From NCBI GenBank assembly GCA_963742795.1, contig CAVUNL010000026.1, positions 496,001-560,000 on the forward strand: DNA of 64,000 bases. The letters are read 5' to 3'. Origin of the DNA: Palsa-504 sp963742795. Lineage in GTDB: Bacteria; Actinomycetota; Actinomycetes; Streptosporangiales; Streptosporangiaceae. The notes under the pieces are model-generated. The model saw only the letters and a list, made by a program, of their open reading frames with translations. It did not search any database and was not told where the DNA came from. The translations under genes and the position numbers were made by a program. Shown here in pieces: positions 47,293-56,363 of the stretch. The number at the start of each line of letters is the position of its first letter. Within the stretch, counting starts at the first letter, position 1.

Positions 47293-48684
47293 TCACAGCG
47301 ACGCGCGGTGACCTTGGATGCTCATGGCCGGGCATGGACCCGTCCGCGCAGGTCCAGCCGCTGTTGCCTGCTGCTCCAGGCACAAACCCCGCTGGGCTTT
47401 GGGCCGAAGTGTTAGGTCTTCATCTGTCCCGGAGGATCGCCAGCGAGCCGGCGACCGGGGGGTGGTGGCGGAGGAGAGGGCGGTTTGAACGATGGCAAAG
47501 AGGGGTTTCCCAGGATCGGAGTTGGTGGCTACCACCACGGGGATCGTCCCGGCGAGGATGCCGAAGAAGATCTGCAGGCACGCTGAGCCGTCGCAGAAAG
47601 GGCCGCCGCCCTTGCCCCGGTAGCCGGGTTGGCTGCTGATCGAGCAGTCCCAGCCCAGACAGTCGCGGTCCATCTGCTGCCGTTGGCTGCGTGACAGCAG
47701 GCCGTCGCTGATCAGGCCCTCGAGTACCCGGAGCATGCTGGCCGGTGTCATGAACCAGCCGCCCCCAGCGCACGCCGATGGCGGCACCGGGGCCTGCCTG
47801 CCCCGTGCGGTCCGGGCGCCAGGCGGCGGATAGATCAGCACGGCATCGCGGACGGGCGCGCAGGTGGCGTCCGTGACGCCCACCGGGTCGAAGACCTGAC
47901 GCGGCATATAGCTGAGGAAGAAGCGGTCCGCGGCGGCGGCGCGCGCGGCTGGGCCCGGCTGCGGAGCCCCTTCCATGAAGGGCAGCATGTCTCGGAAGAT
48001 GGTGAAGTTGATGTTGTTGTAGTCCGCCACTTGCTTGTCGATCTGCTGGATGCCCTGCCTGATTTGTTCCCTCGCCGCATTGCCGGTTTTGAAGACCAGG
48101 CCGCTGTCGAGGCGGAATCCTGCCCGGTGGGTCAGCAGTTCACCGAAGGTGATGGTGCCTACCCCCGGGCCTTTGACCCAGTCCGGGGGCAGAAAAGGCC
48201 AGATCCGGCTGCCGGTGCTGAGATGGTGCCGGGCCAGTGACTTCAGCACGGCAATCGTCGTGAACATCTTGCCGACGCTGAGGACATTCACCATGACATC
48301 CGGTCCCATGGCGAGCTTCGGCGGGTCTGCGGCCGTGCGGGCAAGGCCGGAGGAAACAACTATCGACGTGCCAATGAGCCCCACGTAGCCGACGACTTTT
48401 CCCTTGAGTTGGGTATCGATGCTGCTGGCCAGCCGGCTGAGCGAAATGCATGCATGGGCAGTACAGACCCTATCGGCGGAACCCGCCGGCGCTGGCGGCG
48501 GGGTTGCCGCGGGGCCCCCCGCGCCCGGCCCCGCGGCGGGGCCGGCGGTGCACGACGCGGCCAGCGTCACTGCCCCTAGCGCAACTACCCAGATCCGGCT
48601 GGCCACCGCGGACCTCCCCGCTCCCACCACAGCTTCACAAGGTGCCGTCCGAACTGGGACGATGGGAGTTCCTGAGGCTTCCAC
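47293..48684 (-). CDS. Serine hydrolase of the beta-lactamase/D-Ala-D-Ala carboxypeptidase superfamily
   Basis: Up to 463 residues; GTG 48684 and GTG 48630 are both possible starts. An N-terminal hydrophobic segment with a following Cys (WVVALGAVTLAASCTAG) suggests export, perhaps as a lipoprotein, though the lipobox is weak. The SxxK nucleophile motif is LSVGKMFT, YxN is DYNNINF, and the third element is near GYRGKGGG. THRAGFRLDSG is typical of class C/esterase-like members. An Ala/Pro/Gly linker lies after the signal. The last about 60 residues look unrelated and may be read-through. The substrate is unknown. Confidence 0.82.
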   Translation of the reverse strand: MEASGTPIVPVRTAPCEAVVGAGRSAVASRIWVVALGAVTLAASCTAGPAAGPGAGGPAATPPPAPAGSADRVCTAHACISLSRLASSIDTQLKGKVVGYVGLIGTSIVVSSGLARTAADPPKLAMGPDVMVNVLSVGKMFTTIAVLKSLARHHLSTGSRIWPFLPPDWVKGPGVGTITFGELLTHRAGFRLDSGLVFKTGNAAREQIRQGIQQIDKQVADYNNINFTIFRDMLPFMEGAPQPGPAARAAAADRFFLSYMPRQVFDPVGVTDATCAPVRDAVLIYPPPGARTARGRQAPVPPSACAGGGWFMTPASMLRVLEGLISDGLLSRSQRQQMDRDCLGWDCSISSQPGYRGKGGGPFCDGSACLQIFFGILAGTIPVVVATNSDPGKPLFAIVQTALSSATTPRSPARWRSSGTDEDLTLRPKAQRGLCLEQQATAAGPARTGPCPAMSIQGHRASL

Positions 48685-48748
48685 GTTCCGAGCGCAGAGG
48701 ACACCTCGCTAGTGCGATTGTTGCATGGTCTGGCGAAGATCCACGCAT

Positions 48749-48912
48749 CTTGGCCCCGGGGATGATCGGCGGGGCGGACAGCATCGACGACATGGATGTG
48801 CTGCGGGCACGGAGCGATGCCTGCGCTGTGTGGGGGGTGCGGGCGCCGTCCACGCTGGCTTCGTTCCTGCGCTCGTTCACCTGGGGGAACGTGTGGCTGG
48901 CGGTGGAGATGA
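48749..48912 (+). pseudogene. IS1380-family transposase fragment
   Basis: The plus strand reads MIGGADSIDDMDVLRARSDA, then VWGVRAPSTLASFLRSFTWG, with no start and no continuation. IS1380 transposases carry GADxIDDxDVLRHG..(F)GGVRAPSTLGTFLR at this place. The rest of the element is missing. The flanking 48685-49081 is otherwise empty. Confidence 0.75.
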
Positions 48913-49081
48913 CCGGCCACCGGGGCTATGCGAGGCATGACCCGGCTGGGCGGGGCAGCGGCTGGTGCTGCGGAAGACCACGACCGGGGGGTAGGGTTCG
49001 GGTCCGGGGCCAGGAACGATAGGCTCGCGGTCGGTGCGGCGGGGTCGCCTCGTGGCATGGCAGGATGAAGGACTTGAACTG

Positions 49082-49285
49082 ATGGCAACAGGCACAGTGA
49101 AGTGGTTCAACGCCGATAAGGGCTATGGTTTCATCGCCCCCGATGACGGGACGGCGGATGTGTTCGTCCACTTCTCCGCGATCGCGAGCTCCGGCTACAG
49201 GTCGCTGGATGAGAACCAGAAGGTCGAATTCGAAACGACCCAGGGACAAAAAGGACCGCAGGCGGAGAACGTCCGCCCTGTCTGA
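49082..49285 (+). CDS. csp: Cold-shock protein (CspA family)
   Basis: A 67-residue single cold-shock domain. RNP1 is KGYGFI and RNP2 is VFVHF, inside GTVKWFNADKGYGFIAPDDG and TADVFVHFSAI. It binds single-stranded RNA/DNA as a chaperone or antiterminator. ATG 49082 matches the family start; the open frame extends upstream without homology. It is a single gene. Confidence 0.96.
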   Translation: MATGTVKWFNADKGYGFIAPDDGTADVFVHFSAIASSGYRSLDENQKVEFETTQGQKGPQAENVRPV

Positions 49286-49761
49286 CATAACACCCCGCGC
49301 CCTCCCACGACGCGCTGGTCAAAGCAACCCGGTGGACCTGCCGGTGCCCTGGGCATGCGTTAAATTCCGCAGAGTCGGGACGTCGGTAATGTCCGAGCAT
49401 GGAATATTCGGTCGGTTTCGACCACTCGACGGGGCCCGATCACCGTCTCGAGGGAAAGATCAGCGTCTCTGCTGCGCTATCGACTTTGGCACGCAGAACC
49501 CCCGCGTTCTGCGCGGCTGGACAGCGTCCGCACGCGGACCCGCCGCCCGCGCTTAACGGCGGGTCGGCGGGCGGTTATTTGGCCGTTGGCGGGGCCTCTC
49601 AGCAGTCCCGGTATGGCCTATTGGATGGTCGCCTGTTCTGTATATTTATACATCGCCATCCTTGGGGCGAATGTTCGCTTCTGCCGCGTTCCCCGCGGTC
49701 TGCTGGGATGATCTTGGGCCCGGTCTTCCGCTACCGGACACGACGGGCGTGAAATTACTGT
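49286..49761. promoter_or_regulatory. Gene-free stretch with an AT-rich palindrome
   Basis: TGTATA-TT-TATACA at 49639-49652 is the only notable element, about 110 bases before the DUF6624 gene. It may be a promoter or operator. No coding frame is supported. Confidence 0.4.
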
Positions 49762-50328
49762 GTGGATGACGAACTGAGGCGGGAGTTGCGGGCCCGCCGT
49801 GATGAGGATCAGCGGATCCGCACGCTGGTGTCCCCGCCCCAGGGGCAGCAGGCGGTCAGGCTGCCTGACGAGGTAGCGGCAGAGTGGCAGCGCATCGACG
49901 AGGATAACACCCGGTGGCTCGGGGAACTTCTCAGCGCCCGGGGCTGGCCAGGGCGGACGCTGGTCGGCGAGGACGGCGCCGCCGCGGCGTGGCTGCTGGC
50001 CCAGCATGCCGACGGCGATCCTGTCCGGCAGCGAGCATTCCTGGATGCCCTGCGCGGCGCGGTCGGCCAAGGCGAGGCGTCGTCGGCGCACCTGGCCTAC
50101 CTGGAGGATCGGGTCCGGGTCAATGCCGGGCAGCGCCAGCTGTACGGCACCCAGTTCACCGTTACCGACGGGCACTTCGGGCCGCACCCGATTGACGATC
50201 CGCAAAGGCTGGACGAGCGCCGCGCGGAAGCCGGACTTGAACCGTTTGCCGACTACGACGCCCGAATGCGGGCCCACCATAATGAGCGCTTATACCGCTC
50301 CCGAGAACGCTTGGTAAGCCGCGTCTGA
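49762..50328 (+). CDS. DUF6624-family protein
   Basis: A 188-residue cytosolic protein from a GTG start. The family pattern is clear: RRELRARRDEDQRIR, then NTRWLGELLSARGWPGRTLV, GEDGAAAAWLLAQHADGDP, LAYLEDRVRVNAGQRQLYGT and a final PFADYDARMRAHH. No catalytic role is established for DUF6624. It is the last gene before the second tRNA-like att fragment. Confidence 0.85.
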   Translation: MDDELRRELRARRDEDQRIRTLVSPPQGQQAVRLPDEVAAEWQRIDEDNTRWLGELLSARGWPGRTLVGEDGAAAAWLLAQHADGDPVRQRAFLDALRGAVGQGEASSAHLAYLEDRVRVNAGQRQLYGTQFTVTDGHFGPHPIDDPQRLDERRAEAGLEPFADYDARMRAHHNERLYRSRERLVSRV

Positions 50329-50514
50329 TCGCACTCACATGCGCGTTGAGTAAACGTTCTATTCCTTTCTGTGCACGAACTACCCGCCGGAGGCCTGGTC
50401 AAGGCCCACGGGAAGTCTTGTTTGCCGACCGCAACGTCAAGTGCTCTGACCAGCTGTTAAGCGGTAAAACCGCAGGTCGCTGGCTCTCATTACGGCTCTC
50501 ACCGCTAGACAGGC

Positions 50515-50569
50515 TTTCGAAAAATGGCGTGGGCCGTACTGGATTTGAACCAGTGACCTCTTCCGTGTC
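50515..50569 (-). repeat. tRNA-Val(GAC)-like 3' fragment, att-like site copy 2
   Basis: Identical over 55 bp to 32426-32480 and in the same orientation. Here tRNA identity extends a few bases further into the anticodon loop (CCCTGACACGG), showing the GAC anticodon. Looser similarity continues on the other side (CGCAGG..TGGCTCTC, CGCTAGACA). Confidence 0.75.
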
Positions 50570-51340
50570 AGGGTGCCGCTCCGGCACTCCGGGGCCAGTA
50601 CTGCCGAGCCCCTGACCTGCTGTCTTGCCCGGCCGGACCCCGGCAGAGCCCTCGCGATTCCCCTGCATTTACCCCCGTTATCCCGGCTGCACTAGGGCCA
50701 CTGTAGGGCTAGCTTTAGGGCCATTTCGAACCCTGGTTCGGGCAGATGGGCGGGCCGAGTCCGCCGGAGGGCGGCGATCTTTCTGGACCATCAGCTCACC
50801 GAGCCGTCCCGGCCGCACCGAGTCACAGACTGGGTGGCGATGTGCGCTCTCAGCAACACGGATGCTGGCCGCGGACCGCTGCGCCCCCGGTGGGACAACC
50901 CGGCGTGCCACGTCTTCTGCGCCGTCTGGGTACGCCGGCGCGGTGGGGGAGTGGCGGTGGCGATGATTCGAGGTGGTCAGCACCGATGTCCGGATTGCGC
51001 GGTTCACCACCCGAATCTGCCGATGACCGGGTGTTATGTTGGTCTCAGAAACTTCAAGTGGCGGTCCGCAAGCTGCGCCACGGATGTGATGGGCACGGCG
51101 CGCGGTTGTCAACGGTCGAATATGGCAATACTTAAGTTAGCGGGGTCCCAACGGGAGATCTTGACGGCCAGGGTTCTGTACCGAGCAAGTCGTCTACCAG
51201 TCCTGGAGTCCGCGCATCATTCCACCGAATGAGCGCGGCAAACAGGCTCTTAGCATGCCTAGTAGGCTGGGCAGTCTCAAGCTCGCCAGTCGGCGTTGGC
51301 TACACGGCACCTCCCGGTGTGGAGGGGAAGGGAGCAGGTG
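50570..51340. other. Gene-free stretch with a short repeat
   Basis: Around 50738-50765 the motif GCAGATGGGCGGGCCGAGTC recurs from 28271-28290 near the helicase remnant. No intact gene is supported. The next gene's ribosome site lies at the end. Confidence 0.45.
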
Positions 51341-51871
51341 ATGAGGCCACCTTGTCCGCCAGAGCAGAACCTTAGGGTTCTTTCCGGGTTCAGCTTGCCC
51401 TCAACAGATAGTCCCTACCCGCGTCCCCTGGACGGGAGTGTCACGGTAGCAGTAGTCGACTTGACAGAGAACGACGACCCAATCCGGGTCGTGCATACGG
51501 ACGACGGGTTCGGAGTCGAAGTCGAATGGTGCATCTGTGGCCCGCTCGCTGTGGATGTAGGCGGATGCTGGACGGTGCGCATTTATATGGATGATATCGA
51601 CGGGGTCGCGCCATTCCACGGCATGCTAGGCTCAGCCAAGGTCGACGTGGCAAGCGCGGCTGTGCCCGAAATCGCGGGTGACTCCCCTGATGATGCTCGG
51701 CGTTACAAGCAAAGGTTCTATGTCGCGCCGGGCACGGTCGGGGCAGGCATCTACACTCTTATCGCTGTCATCACCTTGGCTACCGGGACCTGTACGAATC
51801 CCGGCTTGGTATTCGGGGACACGCTTGGCTATGCGCAGATCCCCGTTTTGGTGTTCATGGACTCCGAATAA
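51341..51871 (+). CDS. Hypothetical beta-rich protein (lower-GC gene pair, first)
   Basis: 176 residues from ATG 51341 after GGGAGCAGGTG. The sequence alternates strands (SVTVAVVDLTEND, GFGVEVEWCICGPLAV, CWTVRIYMDDIDG, QRFYVAPGTVGAGIYTLIAV). Cys residues at CIC, GGCW and GTCTN suggest an Ig- or beta-sandwich-like domain. No signal peptide is evident. Codon use is less GC-biased than its neighbours, as is the next gene, suggesting transfer. The function is unknown. Confidence 0.6.
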   Translation: MRPPCPPEQNLRVLSGFSLPSTDSPYPRPLDGSVTVAVVDLTENDDPIRVVHTDDGFGVEVEWCICGPLAVDVGGCWTVRIYMDDIDGVAPFHGMLGSAKVDVASAAVPEIAGDSPDDARRYKQRFYVAPGTVGAGIYTLIAVITLATGTCTNPGLVFGDTLGYAQIPVLVFMDSE

Positions 51872-52049
51872 CCTCGAAACCTGTCCAGACGTCCAACTTC
51901 CTGAGCAAGAGTTCCTTGGCGCGCTGAGTCAGCCAAGCTACCTCGGCTTGCCGCGAGGCGCCGTGCACAAGTCTCACTCATGCTGTCAAGGCCCCAGCTG
52001 ATAGTTTAGTATGTCACCAAGGACAGGTGGCCGCCCGTGGAGGCCCAGC

Positions 52050-52967
52050 ATGCAAGTTGACAAAGCGAAGAAGTTGATCAAGGCTGCACGGTGGAGTGTC
52101 GCGGGCGGCATTCTGTTGCTGTCATTTTTTTTCTTCATATCGCATAACTGGGCCATTTGTGATCAGAAGCTCGCTGCTGTCGGCACACAAGCGGTTGTCA
52201 AGGTATGCCATTCGCCGTCATTGACCGACCTGCCAGTCATTGCCATTCTTCTATTGGTACTTCTTCTTCTTCTGCCTGATCTTTCGGAGGTTGGCTTTCC
52301 TGGGCTTTTCTCCCTGAAGCGGCAGGTTGAACAGCAGGAGACGAAGCTAGGCAACCTAGAACAAGAGCTTACGTTTCAAGCGGAAGTGAAGCAGGTCGCG
52401 CAACAAACCCAGAAGGTAGAGAGCACGTTTAATATACAGCTGGCGGATACCGGGGAGGCCTTGCGCGACTTTGAGCGTAAATCAGGTATTGCCATTCATT
52501 ACGCAGATGACAATGGCGCCGTCGGGCTTAGCAATACTCAACGGGCGCAGCTGAGATCTCAGCTAATAGACGACGCAAATGCGGTGGACGAACTGGTCCG
52601 GCGCGGGAGCAGTTTGACAGAATTGGATAAGGCTAAGGCGCGGGAGTACGAGGTATATTCTGAATTGTTGAAAAGAAAAATACAACGCAGGCCTGGCGAC
52701 AGCTATTTCGAGCTTACTCGTGATATTGGGGAGAGTCGTCAGAGGCTAAGTAGCCTCGACGGTCAGCCTGACCCAGAGAAAGATGCCGACCTTGCGGAGT
52801 GGGTCGAGAAATTCGCGCCCGAAATCGCTATAATTGATGCTGCTCGTGATGCAGTAATAAAGTCTGGGCCCATAACTGATAACAAGTTGCTTGAGGCCGC
52901 TAAATTGGCTGAAGGACTGCTCACATCTTGGAAAGCGAGAGAAAGAGAACGATCGGAGGCGCATTGA
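52050..52967 (+). CDS. Two-helix membrane protein with long coiled coil, function unknown
   Basis: 305 residues from ATG 52050 with GGAG eight bases upstream; an earlier in-frame ATG at 52011 is weaker. TM1 (VAGGILLLSFFFFISHNW) and TM2 (DLPVIAILLLVLLLLLPDL) enclose a short loop with two Cys. They are followed by heptad-rich helices (LKRQVEQQETKLGNLEQELT, QVAQQTQKVESTF) and a charged helical C-terminus. GC content and use of AAA, ATA and TTG codons depart from the surrounding genes. The layout suits a membrane-anchored sensor, scaffold or abortive-infection-type effector, but no known domain is recognised. Confidence 0.65.
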   Translation: MQVDKAKKLIKAARWSVAGGILLLSFFFFISHNWAICDQKLAAVGTQAVVKVCHSPSLTDLPVIAILLLVLLLLLPDLSEVGFPGLFSLKRQVEQQETKLGNLEQELTFQAEVKQVAQQTQKVESTFNIQLADTGEALRDFERKSGIAIHYADDNGAVGLSNTQRAQLRSQLIDDANAVDELVRRGSSLTELDKAKAREYEVYSELLKRKIQRRPGDSYFELTRDIGESRQRLSSLDGQPDPEKDADLAEWVEKFAPEIAIIDAARDAVIKSGPITDNKLLEAAKLAEGLLTSWKARERERSEAH

Positions 52968-53106
52968 AGGTCATAAAGACGTCATGCCTGCGGTATTCGG
53001 TTTGGATTCCTCAGCTGTCCACAAGAGGGAACGTACGGGTGTAGTGCGCGTATTTATGCGACGACGATCACGGCCGAGGACGCTAACACTAGACCAAGAT
53101 GCCCGC

Positions 53107-53856
53107 TCATGCCGCGTTGAGGTACGTCGCGCATTGGCGCTCCGAGCGCGCCAGTAAGGCCGCCGCCTCCGGTGACGACCGCCCTGGACCTATCAGCGCG
53201 ACCGGCCGGGCGGGCGGGTGCCAGACCTGCACCGTGATCGTGCCGCCCCGATGCGCCTTCGTCGGCGGCCTGGGATCCTGATCGACCACCAGCCCGTCGA
53301 CAGCCATCGGGCGCTCGGTGAGCCGAACGGTCTTGACGCGAAGCTCACGCCAGCTCGCTACCTCTAGGCAGACCTGGTAGAACAGCCCGCGGACGTCCGG
53401 GACGGCACCGGGCCTGTTGCGCCGGCGCCGCGGCCCCAGCCAGCCGGTCCGCCCGCCGATGATGCCCAGGCCGGCTGGCGCCAGCCCCGCTGATTCGATG
53501 CCGGTCCCCGGCTGTGCCAGGCTTCCGCCCGAACGCCGGAGGCCGACCGCCTCGTCGTAGCGCTTGCGGCTGTCCGGATCCCCGAGCACGTCCCACGCCG
53601 TGTCCAGGAGTTCTTGCGCCAGCCTGACCGCCGTGACGACGTTCGGCGGGGCGCCCGAGATCAGTTCTGGCCGCAGTAGGCTCGCCTTATCCTCGTACTT
53701 CCGCTGGATCTTGCGCGTCTCGGCGCCCGGCATCACGCCGAGCACGTCGTACCAGGTGATGCCGGGCGCTATGGCGTCTCCTGGATCACGCCCGTGGGAG
53801 CAGGAGGCCGCTCCGGCTCGAGCCGGCTGGCCGCTGGACGGGTAGGGCTGGTCCAT
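53107..53856 (-). CDS. J-domain-like protein with a C-terminal PASTA domain
   Basis: About 249 residues from ATG 53856. Residues about 30-105 look like a DnaJ J-domain (TWYDVLGVMPGAETRKIQRK, LLDTAWDVLGDPDSRKRYDE). The HPD tripeptide that stimulates Hsp70 is replaced by LLRPEL. A Gly/Pro/Arg linker leads to a PASTA-like domain (VPDVRGLFYQVCLEVASWRE, DGLVVDQDPRPPTKAHRGGT, ITVQVWHPP). PASTA domains usually bind peptidoglycan outside the cell; without a signal or TM here, the location is unclear. No dnaK or grpE is nearby. Confidence 0.75.
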   Translation of the reverse strand: MDQPYPSSGQPARAGAASCSHGRDPGDAIAPGITWYDVLGVMPGAETRKIQRKYEDKASLLRPELISGAPPNVVTAVRLAQELLDTAWDVLGDPDSRKRYDEAVGLRRSGGSLAQPGTGIESAGLAPAGLGIIGGRTGWLGPRRRRNRPGAVPDVRGLFYQVCLEVASWRELRVKTVRLTERPMAVDGLVVDQDPRPPTKAHRGGTITVQVWHPPARPVALIGPGRSSPEAAALLARSERQCATYLNAA

Positions 53857-54430
53857 GATGACCTCTGCAAAGTGAGCGCGCCGGGGGGCGCAGCCGTTAG
53901 GCCTAACCGAGCTACGCACTTACACGTACGGAGGCCGGAGGCGTCTGCCTGATACGCGAGTCTTCTGCTACGCTCAGTGATTTTTTGAGGTCAACGCTCT
54001 GGCCGGGTTAACCGGCGGGGCGTTGGCCGTGGACGGATCGGTCCGGCCGACAGGTCAAATCCCCGCCAGCACCTTGTTGAAATACTGGAGGGCGCGAACC
54101 GTCCTCGTCCACCGGGTGACGGGCTTGTCGTGATGCTGGGTAGCGGTCATGTTCAATCACCTTGTCTGTGCTGAGGCGGCCAGTGCCAGGCCGGTCCGCC
54201 CGCAGGTCTGCGACTGACACCGATCGTGCCAGCGCGTCATTGCTTGCCGGTTGAGCCGCGATTGCGCGGTTGATCAGCCGGGTGTTAATCCGCGGAGCGG
54301 GAAAGAGGCCCCTGTAATACAGGCCCCGATCTCCGGACCCCATCCGGCAGCGGACCATCGGGATAACGCGCTCCAGCGCGGGTTCCCCGCGCGGCTTCCG
54401 GGCACCTCCGCGCCTTGACATCATGTACCC
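53857..54430. other. 570-bp stretch without a supported gene
   Basis: It contains CCTGTA-T-TACAGG at about 54314-54326, a short palindrome, inside a segment weakly echoed near 54928. No coding frame is supported. Confidence 0.35.
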
Positions 54431-54838
54431 GTGGACAGCGACTGGGACCGCTTCATCTCCCGGTGCCAGCAGGCCTTGGACGACCTGGTCGAAGGACGAC
54501 CCGAACCCTTCAAGGCGCTCTGGTCACATGCCGACGACGTGGTGATCATGGGCGCGTTCGGCGGTTACGAACGAGGCTGGGACCAGGTCAGCGCGCGGCT
54601 CGACTGGGCCGCCGCCGGCATCAAGGCCACCGACCGCGCCGCGGAGAACATCGTGGCGGTCGTCGGCGATAACCTCGCCTATACCGTCGACCTGGAGCAC
54701 ATGACCCGCCACGCCGGTGACGACCCCACGCCCAGGACCCTGCGCTGCACCCAGGCCTACCGCCGCGAAAACGGCGAATGGAAGGTCATACTGCGCCACG
54801 CTGACGAGCTTCCCGACAAAGACGAACAGCAAAGATGA
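54431..54838 (+). CDS. SnoaL/DUF4440-like NTF2-fold protein
   Basis: A 135-residue protein from a GTG start. The cone-shaped NTF2-like fold is indicated by the N-terminal helices (WDRFISRCQQALDDLVEGRP), ALWSHADDVVIMGAFGGYER, and the C-terminal strands LRCTQAYRRENGEWKVILRH. Members are small-molecule isomerases, cyclases or stress proteins; the substrate is unknown. It is a single gene with no operon partner. Confidence 0.85.
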   Translation: MDSDWDRFISRCQQALDDLVEGRPEPFKALWSHADDVVIMGAFGGYERGWDQVSARLDWAAAGIKATDRAAENIVAVVGDNLAYTVDLEHMTRHAGDDPTPRTLRCTQAYRRENGEWKVILRHADELPDKDEQQR

Positions 54839-55540
54839 CCCACAGCCGCCCACGTCGTCACGCTGCTGATGCTCGCTGATGAATAGCTACATTCCCCGAA
54901 CCCCTCCGGAACGGAAAAGGCCTCCCCGTAATACAAGCACGGATTCCCGGCAACCCTTCAGGAACGGGAAAGTGCCGTGGGCCAACCTTGGTTTTGGCCC
55001 ATCGCGAGCAGGCCGACCGTATTTTTATACAGCGGCTCCCGGGGGGTGACTGTCCGGATCTGCCGCATATCGGGCGCCAGGTTCAGCTGATGCAGTCGTC
55101 TCCACGGCTGGGCGCCGCATCGACGAGCACCTCGGGCAGTGGGCGGGCGGTGCAGGCCTCAAGGGAGCCAGCCTGCCGGACCCTCCTGAGGCTGACCCAG
55201 AGGCTCATCACCGGTACATCACACTGAGTGACTGGGAGGGTCAGGGAGAACGCTCACCGAGCCGCCGTTCGGCGCGGCTGCAGCGTATGCCACGATCGCC
55301 AACCGAGCTGTACCGAACATGCCGATCTGCGCGCACGAGAAGCGCGAATGGCCAGCCGAAGAAACCGCGCCTATTCGCGCTAGGGTGATTTGCATTCCGC
55401 TTGGCCGTCACGGCCGGTCGTCGTTCCCCGGTGCCAGCTGTCGTGGGCACGTCGTGTGCGCCTCAGGCCATGGACAGCCGCGGGCTCGTCTGACGTTGGC
55501 GGGCCCGCCGATGCGAGCCTGGTGTGGCAAGCTGGGGCCG
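54839..55540. other. 700-bp stretch without a supported gene
   Basis: An AT-rich island (GTATTTTTATACAGCGG near 55019) resembles the palindrome at 49639. No coding frame with known motifs was found. Confidence 0.35.
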
Positions 55541-55843
55541 GTGAAGGTGGTCTTCGACGCCGAACTGTGGCTGTGGGACGCCCGGCGCACCGATACCTGG
55601 GTCTTTGTTAGCCTCCCGGCGAGCCAGTCCGAGGAGATCCGCGACCTGGTCGGCGGGCTGCGCTGCGGTTTCGGTTCAGTCCGGGTGCGGGTCACGATCG
55701 GGAGCAGTACGTGGGTGACGTCCATCTTCCCGGGCAGCCAGGCCGGCTACGTACTTCCGGTCAAGCGGCCGGTCCTCGTCGCGGAGGCCCTCGACGTCGG
55801 AGACGTGGCGACGGTAACTGTGGAACTCGTCGACTTCACTTAG
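55541..55843 (+). CDS. DUF1905-family protein
   Basis: 100 residues from GTG 55541. The DUF1905 beta-barrel signatures are complete: FDAELWLWDARRTDTWVFVS, LPASQSEEIRDLVGG, GFGSVRVRVTIGSSTWVTSI and FPGSQAGYVLPVKRPVLVAE. Family members are small cytosolic proteins, often fused to YdeI/OmpD-associated domains. The role is unknown. Confidence 0.85.
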   Translation: MKVVFDAELWLWDARRTDTWVFVSLPASQSEEIRDLVGGLRCGFGSVRVRVTIGSSTWVTSIFPGSQAGYVLPVKRPVLVAEALDVGDVATVTVELVDFT

Positions 55844-56363
55844 CGGTGGCCCTCAGCCTCAAGGCCGACTTGGGAGACAAACGCGCCGAGCCGCCGTTAG
55901 GCGCGGTCTAGTGACTGCGGATGCCAGTTGGAGCAGGGATGCAGATGATGCGTTCTGGCCCCTCGTCCGAGACCGTCGCCTGCCGCATGCTCGCCTGGCG
56001 TCGAGGGAACCGGCGTCGACGGGCCGGGTTCGCTTGACTTTGCCCGCCGGGTGGTTCGGACTCACCTCCAGCGTGGATCACCGTCGCCGGGGAACGTGAC
56101 GTTCCCGGGAGCCGGGGCTGGGCTGACAATAGCCGTGAGACGTGCTGGCTGCCCAGCGGATGGCAGATTGCGCCAGCGGGCAGGTCGTGGCGGCGGTCGG
56201 GGACCTGCGGGCGCAGTAACGGCAGCCGGGGCCGGTGGCCTGGACGCTTCGACCGCCAGTGGGGCTGGCGCGTGGTCGCCCGGGAACAGAAATCTTCTGA
56301 TCCCGGTCAACCTCCGGCCTGCGCCGCTCGTACTTGGTGGGTGACATCGACGAGAGGGGCGCG
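55844..56363. promoter_or_regulatory. Upstream region of the ECF sigma gene with a palindrome
   Basis: GGGAACGT-G-ACGTTCCC at 56090-56106 is a perfect 8-bp inverted repeat around one base. It contains a GGAAC element like ECF -35 sites and lies about 260 bases before the sigma start. Nothing else is supported here. Confidence 0.4.

Noticed and set aside
50346..50615. A small protein containing GRTGFEPVTSSVSG
   Set aside because: This peptide is a well-known spurious translation of the reverse strand of a tRNA 3' region; here it covers the att-like fragment.
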